Assembly: GCA_947175285.1 (NCBI GenBank)
Contig: CAMWMM010000223.1
Span: 1 to 7,793 of the forward strand
Reading direction: 5' to 3'
Source: an uncultured Lachnospiraceae bacterium
Lineage (GTDB): Bacteria > Bacillota_A > Clostridia > Lachnospirales > Lachnospiraceae
DNA length: 7,793 nt
The notes beneath the pieces are model-generated. The model had not been told where the DNA came from. It saw only the letters and a program-made list of their open reading frames with translations, and searched no databases. Shown one piece after another: positions 6,575 through 7,793 of this stretch (positions within the stretch are counted from its first letter, which is position 1; each line of letters starts with the position of its first letter). Made by a program: the position numbers and the translations under genes.

Positions 6575-7539
6575 TTCATAAACCTCATATCAGCATTCTG
6601 AATCGAAATGCCCACGAGTCTGCACTCCTGTAATGTAAGCTGCTCTATCCGATAGCCGCAGGTTGTCCTGTCCATCTGTCCATATGGGATAACAAGCAAT
6701 ACCCCATCTGCTCCCCGCAGTTTTTCCATCTCCTGCCGTACTATCTCAAAATCCTCCGCAATTTCCAGTGTTGCAATCGTTCCATACTTTTCTGTGAGAT
6801 AGCTTCGGTTTTGCTCCAAATCCCCTTCGAACTGCTTCAGCATTTTCTTTTCCCTGTCAGTTTCTGCGTATACGCCAAAAGAAAATCCTGCGAAAGGCAA
6901 GTCTGTCACACTCTTTAAATCGCCCGGCACATATATTTTATCATCCAACACATAATAAATCGCCAGTCCGAGCAGCACCGCTGATAGTCCAATCAAAAAT
7001 CCCAATATGACCGCCTGTAATAATCTTGGGTCTGCCGCTAACATCTGCGGTTCGGTTTCCTTTAATATTTCAATATCCAGAAATTCTTTTTCCCGCACCC
7101 CCATCTCGACCAGAGATAAATCGGTTGCCTTTAAAATTTCATTTGTCCTCTCCGCAGACGAAGTGGTAATCGTAATCGTCAAAATTCGTATATCCGAAAG
7201 AATCTGTGCGGAAGTCGCCGCAATGACTTCCTCTTTCGTATAATCATCCGGCAGATAAGACATCGTCGCATTTAAAATTGAATCCGTTGACATCAAATCA
7301 TTCCATGTATAGCCGTTATATTCCTGATAAGCATTTCCAGACTCATCATATGCAAAATTAAGCTGAAGCTTCGATTCCGCCTGATATTCCCGGTTACTGT
7401 TTATCATCACATGCAGGAAGAAATAAATGCCGCCGCCGAGAAGCGCTCCCATGATTGCTGCAAGTATGACTACCCGGATTTTTCCCAGGAAAAAAAGCAA
7501 AAATTTCTTACAATCCATACCCTCGTTTCCGTATTTCAT
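6553..7539 (-). CDS. Wzz/CpsC-like chain-length determinant with degenerate kinase-like tail
   Basis: A 328-residue polysaccharide co-polymerase. Membrane segments at about 23-46 and 175-197 flank an extracytoplasmic domain; this and the juxtamembrane EYQAESKLQL and Pro-containing DPRLLQAVILG region (before the second helix) are the Wzz/CpsC layout. It would set polymer length by acting with the Wzy polymerase encoded two genes on. After the second helix, DDKIYVPGDLKSVTDLPFAG (199-218) matches the linker usually leading to a tyrosine autokinase. About 110 more residues follow, with GADGVLLVIPYG (276-287) and an IEQLTLQECRLVGISIQNAD block that resembles the end of a CpsD/Wzc kinase domain. No Walker A or A' motif is present, so catalysis is unlikely. 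The start is uncertain: ATG at 7537-7539 (TAGG nine bases upstream, used here), TTG at 7546-7548 (AAAGGA four bases upstream), or ATG at 7516-7518. Confidence 0.88.
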   Translation of the reverse strand: MKYGNEGMDCKKFLLFFLGKIRVVILAAIMGALLGGGIYFFLHVMINSNREYQAESKLQLNFAYDESGNAYQEYNGYTWNDLMSTDSILNATMSYLPDDYTKEEVIAATSAQILSDIRILTITITTSSAERTNEILKATDLSLVEMGVREKEFLDIEILKETEPQMLAADPRLLQAVILGFLIGLSAVLLGLAIYYVLDDKIYVPGDLKSVTDLPFAGFSFGVYAETDREKKMLKQFEGDLEQNRSYLTEKYGTIATLEIAEDFEIVRQEMEKLRGADGVLLVIPYGQMDRTTCGYRIEQLTLQECRLVGISIQNADMRFMKWYYNHL

Positions 7540-7549
7540 TCTTTTCAAC

Positions 7550-7737
7550 CTATCCTTTATTCGCCGTTATCTGATCGCCGTCTACGCCTTCCGTGCTTTC
7601 AGGTTTAAATAATATTTTTAATGTCAAAAGCATCAGCTTCAAATCCAGCCATATGGAATAATTCTCAATATATGTCAAATCCAGTTTCAGTTTATCATAA
7701 GGCGTCGTATTATATTTCCCATAGACCTGCGCATACC
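7550..7737 (-). CDS. Undecaprenyl-phosphate sugar-phosphate transferase (WbaP/CpsE-type), C-terminal fragment
   Basis: Only the last 61 codons and the TAG are genomic; the upstream part is cut by adapter sequence at the contig end. The fragment reads GYAQVYGKYNTTPYDKLKLD, then LTYIENYSIWLDLKLMLLTLKILF, then PESTEGVDG. This is the highly recognisable end of the bacterial sugar transferase domain: a TGxxQVxG-type block, the KLxxDLxYIENxS motif, and the final amphipathic/hydrophobic helix WLDLKLMLLTLKILF. The enzyme moves a sugar phosphate from a nucleotide-sugar to undecaprenyl phosphate, the first step of repeat-unit assembly. The catalytic core and any N-terminal membrane helices are not visible. 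Its stop is one base before the possible TTG, and 10 bases before the ATG, of the chain-length gene, so the two are in one transcript. Family is clear; the sugar transferred is not. Confidence 0.9.
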
Positions 7738-7793
7738 CTGTCTCTTATAAAAATCTCCCAGCCCACGAGACCGAGGCTGAGCTCGTATGCCGT
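7738..7793. other. Illumina Nextera read-through adapter with i7 index (artefact)
   Basis: The last 56 bases follow the Nextera transposase end and i7 adapter in the usual read-through order. The mosaic end CTGTCTCTTATA starts at 7738, the GCCCACGAGAC block is at 7761-7771, an 8-base index CGAGGCTG is at 7772-7779, and the flow-cell sequence CTCGTATGCCGT is at 7782-7793. From memory of the adapter there are four differences (7750, 7752, 7759, 7781), as expected from low-quality read ends. The index is the one I know as Nextera N710. This is not bacterial DNA and should not be translated. Confidence 0.95.

Noticed and set aside
7516..7518. Third possible start (ATG before GAC/TGT) for the chain-length protein
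   Set aside because: The GAGGG ahead of it is only one base from the ATG, too close to work; upstream starts have better spacing, although the true start remains unproven.

Overview
The window is a piece of a surface or exopolysaccharide biosynthesis operon. All nine recognisable genes lie on the minus strand, so the reading order is from high to low coordinates. They are packed almost end to end: three 4-base start/stop overlaps and four gaps of 10 to 37 bases. The moderately AT-rich sequence, GGAGG-type ribosome binding sites and protein styles (EpsG-type polymerase, sugar transferase tail, glycosyltransferases) suggest a Firmicute, most likely a Lachnospiraceae/Clostridia gut bacterium. 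That placement is an impression from family resemblance, not a database result.

Layout in transcription order: the C-terminal end of an initiating undecaprenyl-phosphate sugar-phosphate transferase (7550-7737); a Wzz/CpsC-type chain-length protein with an extra cytoplasmic tail (6553-7539); a family 2 glycosyltransferase (5771-6574); an EpsG-family polymerase (4644-5750); a second family 2 glycosyltransferase of the WfgS/WcaE-like type (3789-4625); two GT-B family 4 glycosyltransferases (2518-3792 and 1365-2507); a third family 2 glycosyltransferase with classic motifs (308-1327); and the N-terminal third or less of a membrane-embedded GT-C glycosyltransferase (1-311). No stretch over 300 bases lacks a gene, and I see no RNA gene, mobile element, CRISPR array, promoter or intrinsic terminator.

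Proposed joint role: the sugar transferase loads the first sugar phosphate on undecaprenyl phosphate. The family 2 and family 4 enzymes extend it on the cytoplasmic face. A flippase not seen here exports the unit. The EpsG-type protein polymerises it under control of the Wzz-like protein. The GT-C enzyme may add a side residue from a lipid-linked donor outside the membrane. This is a Wzx/Wzy-type pathway by inference.

The last 56 bases (7738-7793) are not genomic. They match an Illumina Nextera read-through adapter including an i7 index, with four mismatches, so the contig end is a library artefact and the sugar transferase is cut there. I found no clearly new biological system. The more interesting genomic points are the degenerate kinase-like tail on the chain-length protein and two small inverted repeats at gene junctions.
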